Below are positions 1 to 8,091 of a DNA stretch of 42,718 bases, in pieces; within the stretch, counting starts at the first letter, position 1, and the number at the start of each line of letters is the position of its first letter. Source of the stretch: a virus. Position numbers and translations under genes: made by a program. The stretch is from positions 1-42,718 of the IMG/VR virus record IMGVR_UViG_3300046656_000396; one strand, written 5' to 3'. The notes beneath the pieces were generated by a model, which saw only the letters and a program-made list of their open reading frames with translations, was not told where the DNA came from and ran no database searches.

Positions 1-186
1 ACCACGACCAACAACAGCAACACGTTCCGCGACCAGGGCATCCTGAACGCCGGCAACCAGTTGGTGAACGACACCAGCAACAGGTCCACGGGCGCCGTCG
101 ACAAGAACGTCGGAATCACGCAAACGCAGCTCGGCAACACCGGCTCGTCTGTCGGTCTGAACATCGGCACGAACGGCACGAACAAC
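1..186. repeat. Terminal direct repeat, left copy
   Basis: The first 186 bases are identical to bases 42533-42718. The shared stretch is coding and one reading frame passes through the join without a stop. This is what a circular assembly, or a circularly permuted and terminally redundant phage genome, looks like when written linearly. The unit genome is 42,532 bp. A real short packaged terminal repeat would give the same pattern and cannot be excluded from the sequence. Confidence 0.95.
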
Positions 187-450
187 GCGCGATACCAGAC
201 CGGCTTGAACCAGGGCGACCTGAACGCCGGCAGCAAGCTCACGGCGAACAACCTCGCGCCGATCACGCGCGTAGCCAACCTCGGAAACGAGGCCTCGACG
301 GCGCAGGGTGCCGCGCAGGTGGCGCAGAACGGCGCTTCAACCAACGCGCAGATCCAAAGCGGAATCAGCGCTGACAAGATCACGGGTTTCTACAGAGCGC
401 TCGGGCTGAGCGATGCAGACATCCAGAAGAAAGTCGCGGGGCTCGGCTGA
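1..450 (+). CDS. Q/N-rich virion protein, C-terminal part (continues from 42532)
   Basis: This is the 3' end of the gene that starts at 40622. Base 1 corresponds to base 42533 and the frame is open from base 1 with no start codon needed, so the TTG at 61 is internal. On the circle the protein is 786 residues; this piece encodes the last 149. It is rich in Asn, Gln, Thr and Gly, with no cysteines. The start of this piece holds the last copies of a roughly 18-residue repeat (NAG-x-Q-T-V-x-D-N-type). The C-terminus (FYRALGLSDADIQKKVAGLG) looks helical. The stop overlaps the next start as TGATG. Position after the nozzle gene suggests an internal or ejected virion protein; this is inference from gene order only. 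Confidence 0.85.
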   Translation, partial: TTTNNSNTFRDQGILNAGNQLVNDTSNRSTGAVDKNVGITQTQLGNTGSSVGLNIGTNGTNNARYQTGLNQGDLNAGSKLTANNLAPITRVANLGNEASTAQGAAQVAQNGASTNAQIQSGISADKITGFYRALGLSDADIQKKVAGLG

Positions 451-1964
451 TGGCATACCGCTACTCACTGCGCGATGACAACGACCCGCTGCTCTCGCTG
501 CTCGATCAGCCTGGCAGCGACAACGCCCCGAGCCTTTCGCAGCCGGTAGCTGCAGCGCCGCCGCCACCCGATGACAGCGGCAGCCTGTACGGCAAGCCGA
601 TCAACGATGACGCGTTGACGTCGCTGCTCGAGACGCACCACGTGCAGCCTAACCCGCAGCAACAGCAAAAGAAGCAGCTCGACGACGCGTGGACCGCGCG
701 CGAGCAGCAGGCGCTGGCCGACTCGCAGCCGAAGTCATACGGCCTCGGCGAGGGCTTGCGCGACAACGCAGGCGCCGTAATCGCGAGCATCCTCGACATC
801 GGATTCAACAAGGGTCGCGGGCTCGGAAACATCGTGCAGGCGAGCGCGGGTGAAGTTGGCCGGCAGCAGGCGGAGCGCGACCTGAAGCAGAAGCAGGCGG
901 GCGACTTCGCGCTGGCGATCCGCGGCAAGAAAGGCGATGAGCTCGCGCAACAGCGTCTGCAGTACGCGTACGACTCGCTGCGCGCTCGCGAAGGTGCTGC
1001 AGGCGGCGTGCAGAGCCGTCATGACGAAGACGTAAAGCGTAAGGACGATCCCAACAGCCAACACAACGCGACCGCCGAAGAGATGCGTTTCAAGCTCGGC
1101 AAGGCCGGCAAGCAGGGTAGCGAGGAAGCGGCGCACGAGTACGCCCCGACCGAGGCGGGCGACAAGGCGCTCGCGACCACGGCGACCACGAACGCGGCAA
1201 CGGCTGCGCTCGCTGGCAACCCGCGCGCGATCACGGCGCAGGAAGCGACGAACAACGCGCGCGCCGACAAACAGCTGGCGATCAGCGAGGACTTGCGCAC
1301 GCAAGGGATGAACAACGCCGAACGCTCGAAGTTCGAGAACAGCATGAAGGACGTGCTGGATGTGGCTTCGAAGGCGCGCGAGCTGAAGGACATCTTTGCG
1401 AAGACGAACGGCGAAGACCTTCCAGGCCTCGGCCCGCTCGACGCGAACACGCCCAGCTGGCTGCCGCAAGGCCTCGGCGGCCCGACTGACGAAGACTTGA
1501 ACGTTCGCAACTTGGTCGCCCAGTTCAAGAACCCCGGCGTGCACGCGCGTTCTGGCGCTGCAGTGAACCCAAGCGAGCGCCCGTCTCTCGATGCCGAGTT
1601 CGGCCGGATCGGCGATGAGCGGACAACCAAGACCGCGATCGACAACGTCTACAACACGATGATTTCGAAGATCCGCGCCGCTGCCGTCGGCAAGGAAGAC
1701 CTCGTGCGCGACATCCTGACCGCGCGCGGCCTTGGCGATGTTCTTCCGGCGCAGGACCCCGCAGCAGCCGCGATGCCGCAGCCGCAGCCCGGCGCAGTCG
1801 ATCCGCTCGCAGGCGCACAAGACTTCGTGCCGCTGGGCGTACCACAGCGCAAGCCGGCAGCGCTGGCGCCGTCCGCTCCAGGCGCTCTCGGGCCTCCGCA
1901 AGCGGTCAACGCTGATGACTGGAAGGCTCGCTACGAGAAGTTCAAGATCGGAGCGCCTCAATGA
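450..1964 (+). CDS. Internal virion-type protein, 504 aa
   Basis: Hydrophilic protein with no transmembrane segment. It starts with a Pro/Gln-rich, probably disordered region (residues 1-90). A short Gly/Ile stretch follows near 105-125, then long charged, Ala/Gln/Glu-rich helical or coiled-coil segments to about residue 310, and a Pro-rich tail with several PQP-type motifs. Start ATG overlaps the preceding stop (TGATG) and its stop overlaps the next ATG (ATGA), so it is translationally coupled to two other large proteins. Its place after the adaptor and nozzle genes is where podoviruses encode their ejected internal core proteins. No lysozyme or transglycosylase motif is visible. Family not recognised. 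Confidence 0.8.
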   Translation: MAYRYSLRDDNDPLLSLLDQPGSDNAPSLSQPVAAAPPPPDDSGSLYGKPINDDALTSLLETHHVQPNPQQQQKKQLDDAWTAREQQALADSQPKSYGLGEGLRDNAGAVIASILDIGFNKGRGLGNIVQASAGEVGRQQAERDLKQKQAGDFALAIRGKKGDELAQQRLQYAYDSLRAREGAAGGVQSRHDEDVKRKDDPNSQHNATAEEMRFKLGKAGKQGSEEAAHEYAPTEAGDKALATTATTNAATAALAGNPRAITAQEATNNARADKQLAISEDLRTQGMNNAERSKFENSMKDVLDVASKARELKDIFAKTNGEDLPGLGPLDANTPSWLPQGLGGPTDEDLNVRNLVAQFKNPGVHARSGAAVNPSERPSLDAEFGRIGDERTTKTAIDNVYNTMISKIRAAAVGKEDLVRDILTARGLGDVLPAQDPAAAAMPQPQPGAVDPLAGAQDFVPLGVPQRKPAALAPSAPGALGPPQAVNADDWKARYEKFKIGAPQ

Positions 1965-3676
1965 GCGGAGGCGCGCTACGCATCAAACTTCTCGACTCGG
2001 GCGAAGAGTACGAGATGCCGGAGAGCGACGCGTTCCCGGCCATGCTCGAGCTGGAGAAGTCTGGGACGCGGTTCGATGCGACGCCGAGCGGCGGGCAGCG
2101 CGGCGAGCCGCAAGCGGAGATGACCGTTGGCGAGCCCACGATCATCAAGAACAACCAGTTCTCCTACCCGCCCTGGGACCCCGGCAAAGACTGGAAGCGC
2201 GACGCGCTCAACACGCCCGAGGCGACCGAGAACAGCAAGCGCCTCGACGCGATCCTCGACGACCCGTGGGGCATTCCCAAACAGCTCGCAGCCACCGGCG
2301 CCAACTACCTCGGCGGCGCGATCGGCCTCGGCGGAGGCGGAGGCGGAATCCTTGCCAACGGCGCGCGTCAGGCGGTCGCAGGAGGCGTGAGCGGCGCGGC
2401 CCAGACCTACGCTCAGAACCCCGACGCAGACCTGACAGACGTGCTGCTGCAGGGCGGCAAGGGCGCGCTCGTAGGCGGGCTTGCCGGCGCAGGACTCTCG
2501 TCACTGGCAAAGGGATTTGGTGGCACGGCGAACACCCTGAACGCAGCCGCTGACGAAAACCGATTGCTAGCCACGGGTCGCGGCGCTGGCGACGTGGAGC
2601 GCATGGGGCCTGCCGCGCGCGCTGACCTCGCCGGGAAGATCGAAGCCTCCGGCATGCACGAAGGGCCGGGAATGCTCGGCTTCCTGCCGCAGGGAATCAA
2701 GCAGTACGCGCGCAACGGCGGCGCGGCGATGGAAGCCGGACAGGCCGGCATGTCGACGGCCGAAGACGCGATCACAAACCTCCCCGGTGGTCAGCCGAGC
2801 GTTCCGATTCGAGACATCGTGCGTACCCAGCGCGACGCCAGCGCTCGCGAGCTCGGCCTCGCGGACCCGGCGGGCGAAGGCAGCTCGGCGTTTCGCAGCA
2901 AGATTGCCAGCAACCTAGAAGCCGACGCGCGGAACAATCCCGGCGCCGCCCGCGGGGAGCTGCCGTGGTCGCGCGCGCTCGAACAGCGCCGAAACTTCGA
3001 CAGCAACGCGAGCTGGGGCGCGAACCCAGGCGCAGAGAGCGCACAGAACGCGATTCGCAAAGACGTCGCGAACGACATGCGCGGTGCGATCGACACGTCG
3101 CTGAACTCGCCGAACGTTCCGCCAAACCTCGCTCAGGATTGGCGCGGCGCTCGCGATCAGTACAGCCTCGGGTCCAAGGTTCAGGAGCCGGCGCTCGCAG
3201 CGCTCGATGCACAAAGCGGGCGCGTGCCGACCAGCGCTGCGGAGCTCCCGAGCATGTTTGCGCGCGCGCGCGGCAACGCGGCCCTGTCTGGCGCAGAACG
3301 CGGCATAGCCAGCGGCTTCGATGCCGGAGCGCAAGGCTCTGCGGTCGCAGCTCGAGGCGCAGGCTTCGTTGCTGGACAGCAGCCCGAGAACCACGAGCAG
3401 AACGCAGCCGTGACCTCGTGGCTCGGGCAGAAGGGCGTGCGCGTCGACACCGTCACGCAGCAGTCGCGCGGCAACATGCTCGGGCCCGCAGCTGCCGACC
3501 TGCTCAAGACCGAGCCGCAAGCGCTCGGCCAGTGGCAAGGCCAGTTCGCGCAAGCCGCGAACGAAGGCCCCGAAGCGCTCAACGCGCTGATCATCAAACT
3601 CGAGAGTGACCCGCAGTTCCGCGCGGGCCCGCTCGCAAGGCTCCAGCAAATGACAGGTGCTCAGAATGGCCAGTAA
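1961..3676 (+). CDS. Internal virion / ejection-type protein, 571 aa
   Basis: Begins with a compact domain (residues 1-70, LLDSGEEYEMPESDAF), followed by a Pro/Trp linker. A strongly Gly/Ala-rich stretch at about residues 112-190 includes a GLGGGGGGI run and a LVGGLAGAGLSSL segment that could insert into membranes. The rest is hydrophilic and Ala/Arg/Asn-rich. Gly-rich membrane-active segments next to long soluble helices are typical of phage DNA-ejection proteins, but no named family is recognised. ATGA overlap with the upstream gene; the next gene starts inside its last codons. No peptidoglycan hydrolase signature seen. Confidence 0.8.
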   Translation: MSGGALRIKLLDSGEEYEMPESDAFPAMLELEKSGTRFDATPSGGQRGEPQAEMTVGEPTIIKNNQFSYPPWDPGKDWKRDALNTPEATENSKRLDAILDDPWGIPKQLAATGANYLGGAIGLGGGGGGILANGARQAVAGGVSGAAQTYAQNPDADLTDVLLQGGKGALVGGLAGAGLSSLAKGFGGTANTLNAAADENRLLATGRGAGDVERMGPAARADLAGKIEASGMHEGPGMLGFLPQGIKQYARNGGAAMEAGQAGMSTAEDAITNLPGGQPSVPIRDIVRTQRDASARELGLADPAGEGSSAFRSKIASNLEADARNNPGAARGELPWSRALEQRRNFDSNASWGANPGAESAQNAIRKDVANDMRGAIDTSLNSPNVPPNLAQDWRGARDQYSLGSKVQEPALAALDAQSGRVPTSAAELPSMFARARGNAALSGAERGIASGFDAGAQGSAVAARGAGFVAGQQPENHEQNAAVTSWLGQKGVRVDTVTQQSRGNMLGPAAADLLKTEPQALGQWQGQFAQAANEGPEALNALIIKLESDPQFRAGPLARLQQMTGAQNGQ

Positions 3677-3995
3677 CCCGCCGCTTCGAATGGCGCCCGG
3701 TGCGCCCGGCTCAAGCCCCGCAGCATTCGCGTTCGTGACCGGTGCAAACAACGCTGTTCAGCTGCGCGCGAGCGGCGGCGCGCAGCGCACGTACTCGGTG
3801 AAGATCATCACCGCTAGCGCGACCTGCAACGTTGCAACCGGACCGTCCGACGTCGCAGTTCCGACCGCGACTGACCCGCTGCTCGCAGCGTCTGACGGCT
3901 GGCAAGACATGACGCTTGCCTCTGGGTCGACGCACATCCGCCTATTCGGCGGCGCTACAGGCGGGACGCTATCCGTCTGGGACTGGGGCTGCTGA
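3666..3995 (+). CDS. Small virion-associated protein, 109 aa
   Basis: ATG at 3666 is chosen because an AGGTG ribosome binding site lies 6 bases upstream (3655-3659); the GTG at 3657 lies inside that site. The coding sequence overlaps the end of the upstream gene by 11 bases. The protein is small, Ala/Thr/Gly/Ser-rich and looks all-beta (alternating TYSVKIITA, SVWDWG strands). It is the first of a run of small beta-rich genes before the fibre proteins, so a minor tail or fibre-chaperone role is likely. Family not recognised. Confidence 0.75.
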   Translation: MASNPPLRMAPGAPGSSPAAFAFVTGANNAVQLRASGGAQRTYSVKIITASATCNVATGPSDVAVPTATDPLLAASDGWQDMTLASGSTHIRLFGGATGGTLSVWDWGC

Positions 3996-4357
3996 TGGCT
4001 TTCAACACAGAGGCGATCCTCAAGTGCCCGCCATACGGCAGTGGCTCGACCGCGCTGTCGGGTGCGTTGCACCGCGTTTTCATCAGCGCGATCGGAGCCG
4101 TTTCACAGTCGTATCAGGTCATGACGAGCGGAACGTTCCCGCCAACCGGCGGTTACTTCACGTGGATCAGTGACACTGACTGCTACGTGAACTGGGGCCC
4201 GTTCACGAACATCAACTCAGCGTCCGCGTCGACCTCTCTGTTTCTTCCGGCCGGCGTGTTCGTGGACTTTTGGCACAGGCCGCTGCTCGAAGATGGGTTC
4301 TCGGTCATCCAGAGGACGGCCGGCGGCAACATCACTCGCTGGATGTCGGTCCTATGA
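3995..4357 (+). CDS. Small beta-rich tail-region protein, 120 aa
   Basis: Start overlaps the previous stop (TGATG at 3993-3997) and its own stop overlaps the next start (ATGA at 4354). The protein has aromatic/hydroxyl beta-strand patterns (YFTWISDTDCYVNWGPF, VFVDFWHRP) and ends RWMSVL. It resembles small phage particle proteins that decorate tails or heads, but no specific family is identified. It is about the same length as its two neighbours and was probably inherited with them as a module. Confidence 0.75.
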   Translation: MAFNTEAILKCPPYGSGSTALSGALHRVFISAIGAVSQSYQVMTSGTFPPTGGYFTWISDTDCYVNWGPFTNINSASASTSLFLPAGVFVDFWHRPLLEDGFSVIQRTAGGNITRWMSVL

Positions 4358-4752
4358 GCAAGCAGCACGTCTCGCTGTACGACAACCAGCATTACATCGA
4401 CAGCCAGTGGGGCGGCAGCCCCGAGGGCGAGCCGATCGACTGCACGTATCTTCGCGAGCTCACGGTCACAGTGAAGTGGAAGACCGCGGGCGGAAAAGGA
4501 GCCGTGCGCGTGCTCGTGCGTGGCAGCGGACTCGATCAGGACGCGCATCAGCTCGCGATCGTGCTGCAGCCACCGGCGGCAACGTCGTACGGAACAACGG
4601 TCGAATACTCGGCTGTGCAGCAACACGGGCTGAATGGTCAGCTCGTGGCGACGTGGCGCGACCTGCCCAAGTGGTGCGGTGTTCGCGTCGAATGCGTCGA
4701 AGGCACGCAAGGTGAAGGTTCAGCGCTGCGTGTTGCAGTGCTGGGAAGGTAA
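4354..4752 (+). CDS. Small beta-rich tail-region protein, 132 aa
   Basis: The ATG at 4354 forms an ATGA overlap with the preceding stop. An earlier in-frame start at 4270 would lie within the previous gene and is not needed. The protein has alternating polar/hydrophobic strands (LTVTVKWKT, AVRVLVRGSGL, GVRVECVEG, ALRVAVLG), consistent with a compact beta-sandwich. No signal peptide or membrane segment. Likely a minor virion protein by position; function not known. Confidence 0.75.
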   Translation: MSKQHVSLYDNQHYIDSQWGGSPEGEPIDCTYLRELTVTVKWKTAGGKGAVRVLVRGSGLDQDAHQLAIVLQPPAATSYGTTVEYSAVQQHGLNGQLVATWRDLPKWCGVRVECVEGTQGEGSALRVAVLGR

Positions 4753-4758
4753 GGAACG

Positions 4759-5220
4759 ATGGCAACCGGATGGGGCCGACAGGTCCGTGTGGATTTCCAG
4801 AAGCTGGCGACTCAGGTTGCCACGACCAAGACGTACACGACGCCCTTCGCGGGCTTGTGCACCACGAACCCGCTCGACGACGGGTCAGGCGTGACAGTGG
4901 GTGGCACGGAGCCAAGCTCCACAGGCTCGTACGCGCGCCAGGCGATCACCTGGAACACGATCAGCTCGCCGAGCTTGGATGCCGCGGCTAACGCGACTAA
5001 CAACGGAGCGATCTCGTGGACGTCGACCGCGGCGTTCAGCACAGGCGCTACCACGTTGACGCACGTGAGCATCTGGAACACGTCGACGCTAGCCACGGTC
5101 ACCGAGACCGCATTCCTCGGGCGCGCTGCCATCAGCGTTCCGCAAGCAGTCAACGCCGCGGGCATCACGCTCACCATGGCGACCACCACCGGCCTCGTGA
5201 TGGGCTGCATCAGCGCATGA
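4759..5220 (+). CDS. Phage tail-fibre-type beta protein, 153 aa
   Basis: Contains a layout widespread in small phage tail-fibre or particle proteins: TNPLDDGSG near residue 38, then a GSYARQAITW strand near residue 57, a central ISWTSTAAF strand, THVSIWNTST near residue 95, and a hydrophobic C-terminal strand. I recognise the GSYARQ / TH-x-x-IW layout as that family; this is from memory of the family, not a search. Start ATG follows a GGAACG site six bases after the previous stop. Stop overlaps the next gene (ATGA). Confidence 0.75.
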   Translation: MATGWGRQVRVDFQKLATQVATTKTYTTPFAGLCTTNPLDDGSGVTVGGTEPSSTGSYARQAITWNTISSPSLDAAANATNNGAISWTSTAAFSTGATTLTHVSIWNTSTLATVTETAFLGRAAISVPQAVNAAGITLTMATTTGLVMGCISA

Positions 5221-5465
5221 GCCACGCGCGTTTCACAGAGAACGAGACCGGCATCGAGGTCGATGTCGAGACTGTGTTCTCGTGGCTCGGGGAAGAGCAG
5301 CGCCACTCGGTCGTTACGTACCCGAGTGGCCGGCGCTACTTCGTCCCCGAGCCTGACCTCGCTCGACACTTCTCGATCGTCACGCCTCAGGAAATCTTCA
5401 TCACGGGTTTCGGCGGCGTCGATGACCGGCCCACGAAGAAACAGAAGGAAGCGCCATGTCCGTAG
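5217..5465 (+). CDS. Hypothetical tail-module protein, 82 aa
   Basis: ATG at 5217 overlaps the previous stop (ATGA). It is acidic and soluble, with an ETVFSWLGEEQRHSVVTYPSGRRYFVP core and a lysine-rich end. No cysteines, no membrane segment. The last 10 bases overlap the next start. Function unknown; its place suggests a tail-assembly or fibre-associated role. Confidence 0.65.
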   Translation: MSHARFTENETGIEVDVETVFSWLGEEQRHSVVTYPSGRRYFVPEPDLARHFSIVTPQEIFITGFGGVDDRPTKKQKEAPCP

Positions 5466-5683
5466 ACGAGCTCACCGCGCAACTCGTGTGGCTTCTCGAC
5501 CAGCTTGCCGGCGTGTACGAGGCCTACTCGTCCGACGGAAAGGAGCGCCCATACAAGGACCCGTTCGACGGCGCGATCAGCCAGGGCGACTACATCTGGC
5601 GGCTGAACGACCGCATCAACAGCACGCGCATCGCGCTCTCGTGCCGCACCGAGATCGCGAAGATCAACGCACCGAAGGTTTGA
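5456..5683 (+). CDS. Hypothetical small helical protein, 75 aa
   Basis: ATG at 5456 is preceded by a GGAAG site (5446-5450) and overlaps the upstream gene by 10 bases. The protein is helical and amphipathic (VWLLDQLAGVYEAY, IWRLNDRINSTRIAL). It contains no Cys-pair motif. It could be a small chaperone or structural accessory; nothing in the sequence decides. Confidence 0.65.
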   Translation: MSVDELTAQLVWLLDQLAGVYEAYSSDGKERPYKDPFDGAISQGDYIWRLNDRINSTRIALSCRTEIAKINAPKV

Positions 5684-5695
5684 AAGGCGTAGTCC

Positions 5696-6199
5696 ATGGC
5701 AACCGTTTACGTAGCGCTCGACCCCAAGAGCGCGATCGTGTCGTCGAGCGCGATTCCCGAGCTCGTGCTGATCGTCGGCACGAACGGCCCCGTCATGGGT
5801 TACGCGTTCGACGCTGCGGCGCGCGAGGATATCTACTTCTCCCTTCCGCTGCTGGTATACGGCTCGGGCAGCATCACGGCTGTGGGCCACTGGTACTCAC
5901 GCAGCGGCAGCACGACGGGCGCCGTGGTGTGGGGCTTCCGCATCGCGTGCGTGACTCCAGGTGACGCGCAGTCGATGGAGTCGAAGAACTGGGCGACCAC
6001 GCAGACCAACACGCCGACAGTGAACGGCACCGCCAAGGGCCTGACGTCGTTCACCGTGGTCGACAGCTCGAACCTAGACAGCGCTGCTGCGCTCGACACC
6101 ATCTGGGTGAACATCTACCGCGATGCAGCTGCGGGCGGCGACACCATGAGCGGCGACGCAATCCTGACCGGGCTCTACCTGTCATACAGCGATACTTGA
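5696..6199 (+). CDS. Particle-surface beta protein, 167 aa
   Basis: Shows the pattern of small phage head/tail decoration or fibre proteins: an N-terminal strand pair, an EDIYFSLPLLVYGSGSITAVG segment (residues about 43-63) and a W-x-x-R-I-A-like strand (WGFRIACVTPGDAQ). A C-terminal DTIWVNIYRDAAAGGDTMSGDA-type ending follows. Similar ending motifs occur in many environmental phage structural proteins. An in-frame start with an AGGCG upstream region begins the gene 12 bases after the previous stop. No membrane segment. Confidence 0.7.
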   Translation: MATVYVALDPKSAIVSSSAIPELVLIVGTNGPVMGYAFDAAAREDIYFSLPLLVYGSGSITAVGHWYSRSGSTTGAVVWGFRIACVTPGDAQSMESKNWATTQTNTPTVNGTAKGLTSFTVVDSSNLDSAAALDTIWVNIYRDAAAGGDTMSGDAILTGLYLSYSDT

Positions 6200-6210
6200 G
6201 ATTGAGATGA

Positions 6211-8091
6211 ATGAGCCGCAGGTTCTCAGCGAACTTCGTCACGGCCACCACGAACTTGGTGGCCAGCGCGTTCACGTATTCGGCGTGGGTCTACCTCGAA
6301 TCCGGATCGAGTGACATTGACGTGCTCTCGGGTGAGGCGTCTGGGCCTCACTACAACGAGATTTACGTCAGCAACGGCAACGCCACATTCTCGCTGAATG
6401 ACGGCGCATCGAAATACACGCAAGCCATCTCGACGAACACGTGGACGCACCTAGCGCTCACGTTCGATTCGTCGAATCTGCGCTCGTACGTCAACGGCGC
6501 GCTTGTCGACACGCGCGCCTATACGACGGTCCTCGGGAACCTCACGACGTTTTACGTCGGCTACTTTGGAGCGACAGCGACGCTCCAAGACCTGATGACG
6601 TTCTCGGCCGTGCTGAGCGATGTAGAGATCGCGAATCTCTACCGCATGCGCGTGCCGCTCGTGCGCCGTGGAAACCTCCACTCATGGTGGCCACTGCACG
6701 CGGACTGCGGAACGATCGACTTCAGCGGGAACGCGCGCACGCTTTCCGGCGCAGGCGATAGCGCAGGCACCGTAGTTGCGCCGGCGCAGTGGGGCCCGCC
6801 GATCGCGATCCAGGCGCTGCGGGTCACCTCGAGCGCCACGAACATCGTCGGCACGGGTAGCTCGCAGACCACCGGCGCAGCGGTCGTTACGAGCTCGTCC
6901 GGCCTCGTAGCCACGGGCACGACGAACGTCACCGGGTCGGCGGTCATCACCTCGAGCGCGGCGCTTGTCGCGACCGGAACGACCAACGCGACCGGCGCAG
7001 CTGCGGCAACTGAGAGCGCTGCTCTGGTCGCGACTGGGTCGACGCAGACGACAGGCTCCGCGGTCTGGGGCACGGCCACCTTCCCCGTGATCGCCACTGG
7101 CGCCACGAATGTCACCGGCGCAGCTGCGGGCACTGAGTCTGCCGCCCTAGTCGCCACTGGCACCACGAACACAACCGGCGCGGCGAGCACCACAGAGAGC
7201 GCTGCGCTCGTGGCCAGCGGTGTGACCAACGTCACAGGCGCTGCGGCCGTCGACGCGACAGCCGGCCTCGTGGCGACAGGCGCCACGAACGTCACCGGCG
7301 TCGCTCTGTTCGACAGCGGGCTTTCGGCGTCTGGCAGCACCCAGGTAAGCGGCACTGCCGCCGTAACGTCCTCTGCTGCCCTCGTAGCGCTAGGCCAGGT
7401 CACCACGACCGGCAGCGCGGCCACGACCGGCAGCGCCGCTCTGGTGGCGTCAGGCTCGGTCACGACGTCGGGAACGGCCGCGCTCGACAGCTCGGCGAAC
7501 CTCACCGCGACCGGCAGCGTCCAGACCACCGGCACAGCCGCCGGCACAAGCGCGGCTGCGCTCGTAGCCACCGGCACAACGAACGTCACGGGCGCAGCCG
7601 TTGTCAGCTCGGGCGGCGCCACGAACATCGACGCCGCGGGCACGACGCAGACCACCGGCACGGCCAACACCGCGATCACGTACTCGCAAACGGCTGCGGG
7701 CAGCACGCAGAGCTCGGGAGCTGCAGCACTCAGCTCGAGCGCAGCACTCGTAGCGAGCGGCACGACGCAGACCACTGGTGCAGCGGTCATCAGCCTCGCG
7801 CAGACGTTCGCGATCGCTGGCAGCGGCACGACGAACACCACCGGCGCAGCGGTCGTCACGCTGGCGCAAGTGTTCCAGATCACAGCTGCAGGCCTCACGA
7901 GCTGCACTGGCGCTGCCGCGCTCAGCCTCGCGCAAGTGTTCCAGATCACAGCTGCGGGACTCACGGTCACATATGGCAGCGCGGCAGTCTCGGGCGGCAC
8001 CCCAGCGGGCGGCAGCGGCGACGGCGCGCAAACTGGCAGCCAGCGCCGTTGGGCTGAGGCGGGCGGCATGCGGCGCAGGCTGCGCCGATGA
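6211..8091 (+). CDS. LamG-like receptor-binding fibre protein A with 19-residue repeats
   Basis: 626 residues. Residues about 1-160 form a laminin-G/concanavalin-A-like jelly-roll: FTYSAWVYLES, WTHLALTFDSSNLRSYVNG, then a FSAVLSDVEIANLYRMR helix, the typical end of such domains. After a WWPL/DFSGN linker, residues about 205-600 hold 19 imperfect copies of a 19-residue unit (consensus SAALVATGTTNVTGAAVVT). The C-terminus is short and very basic after GDGAQTGSQRRW. LamG folds bind glycans, so this is probably a host-surface-binding tail protein. The next gene is a diverged tandem paralogue, overlapping by 4 bases (ATGA). Confidence 0.75.
   Translation: MSRRFSANFVTATTNLVASAFTYSAWVYLESGSSDIDVLSGEASGPHYNEIYVSNGNATFSLNDGASKYTQAISTNTWTHLALTFDSSNLRSYVNGALVDTRAYTTVLGNLTTFYVGYFGATATLQDLMTFSAVLSDVEIANLYRMRVPLVRRGNLHSWWPLHADCGTIDFSGNARTLSGAGDSAGTVVAPAQWGPPIAIQALRVTSSATNIVGTGSSQTTGAAVVTSSSGLVATGTTNVTGSAVITSSAALVATGTTNATGAAAATESAALVATGSTQTTGSAVWGTATFPVIATGATNVTGAAAGTESAALVATGTTNTTGAASTTESAALVASGVTNVTGAAAVDATAGLVATGATNVTGVALFDSGLSASGSTQVSGTAAVTSSAALVALGQVTTTGSAATTGSAALVASGSVTTSGTAALDSSANLTATGSVQTTGTAAGTSAAALVATGTTNVTGAAVVSSGGATNIDAAGTTQTTGTANTAITYSQTAAGSTQSSGAAALSSSAALVASGTTQTTGAAVISLAQTFAIAGSGTTNTTGAAVVTLAQVFQITAAGLTSCTGAAALSLAQVFQITAAGLTVTYGSAAVSGGTPAGGSGDGAQTGSQRRWAEAGGMRRRLRR
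6835..7990 (+). repeat. Tandem 57-bp coding repeats, about 19 copies (fibre A)
   Basis: The DNA repeats with a period of about 57 bp, encoding a 19-residue unit of Gly-Thr-Thr-Asn-Val-Thr-Gly-Ala-Ala type. Spacing varies by a few codons near the end, where a LAQ(V/T)F(Q/A)I spacer appears in the last copies; two of these are nearly identical over about 40 bp at 7867 and 7930. Copies are diverged at synonymous and non-synonymous sites, so the array is old and not a sequencing artefact. Confidence 0.85.

Noticed and set aside
6835-7990. CRISPR-like spaced repeats
   Set aside because: The repeats are contiguous, 57 bp, imperfect and in frame with a protein; no constant repeat with unique spacers, no cas genes.
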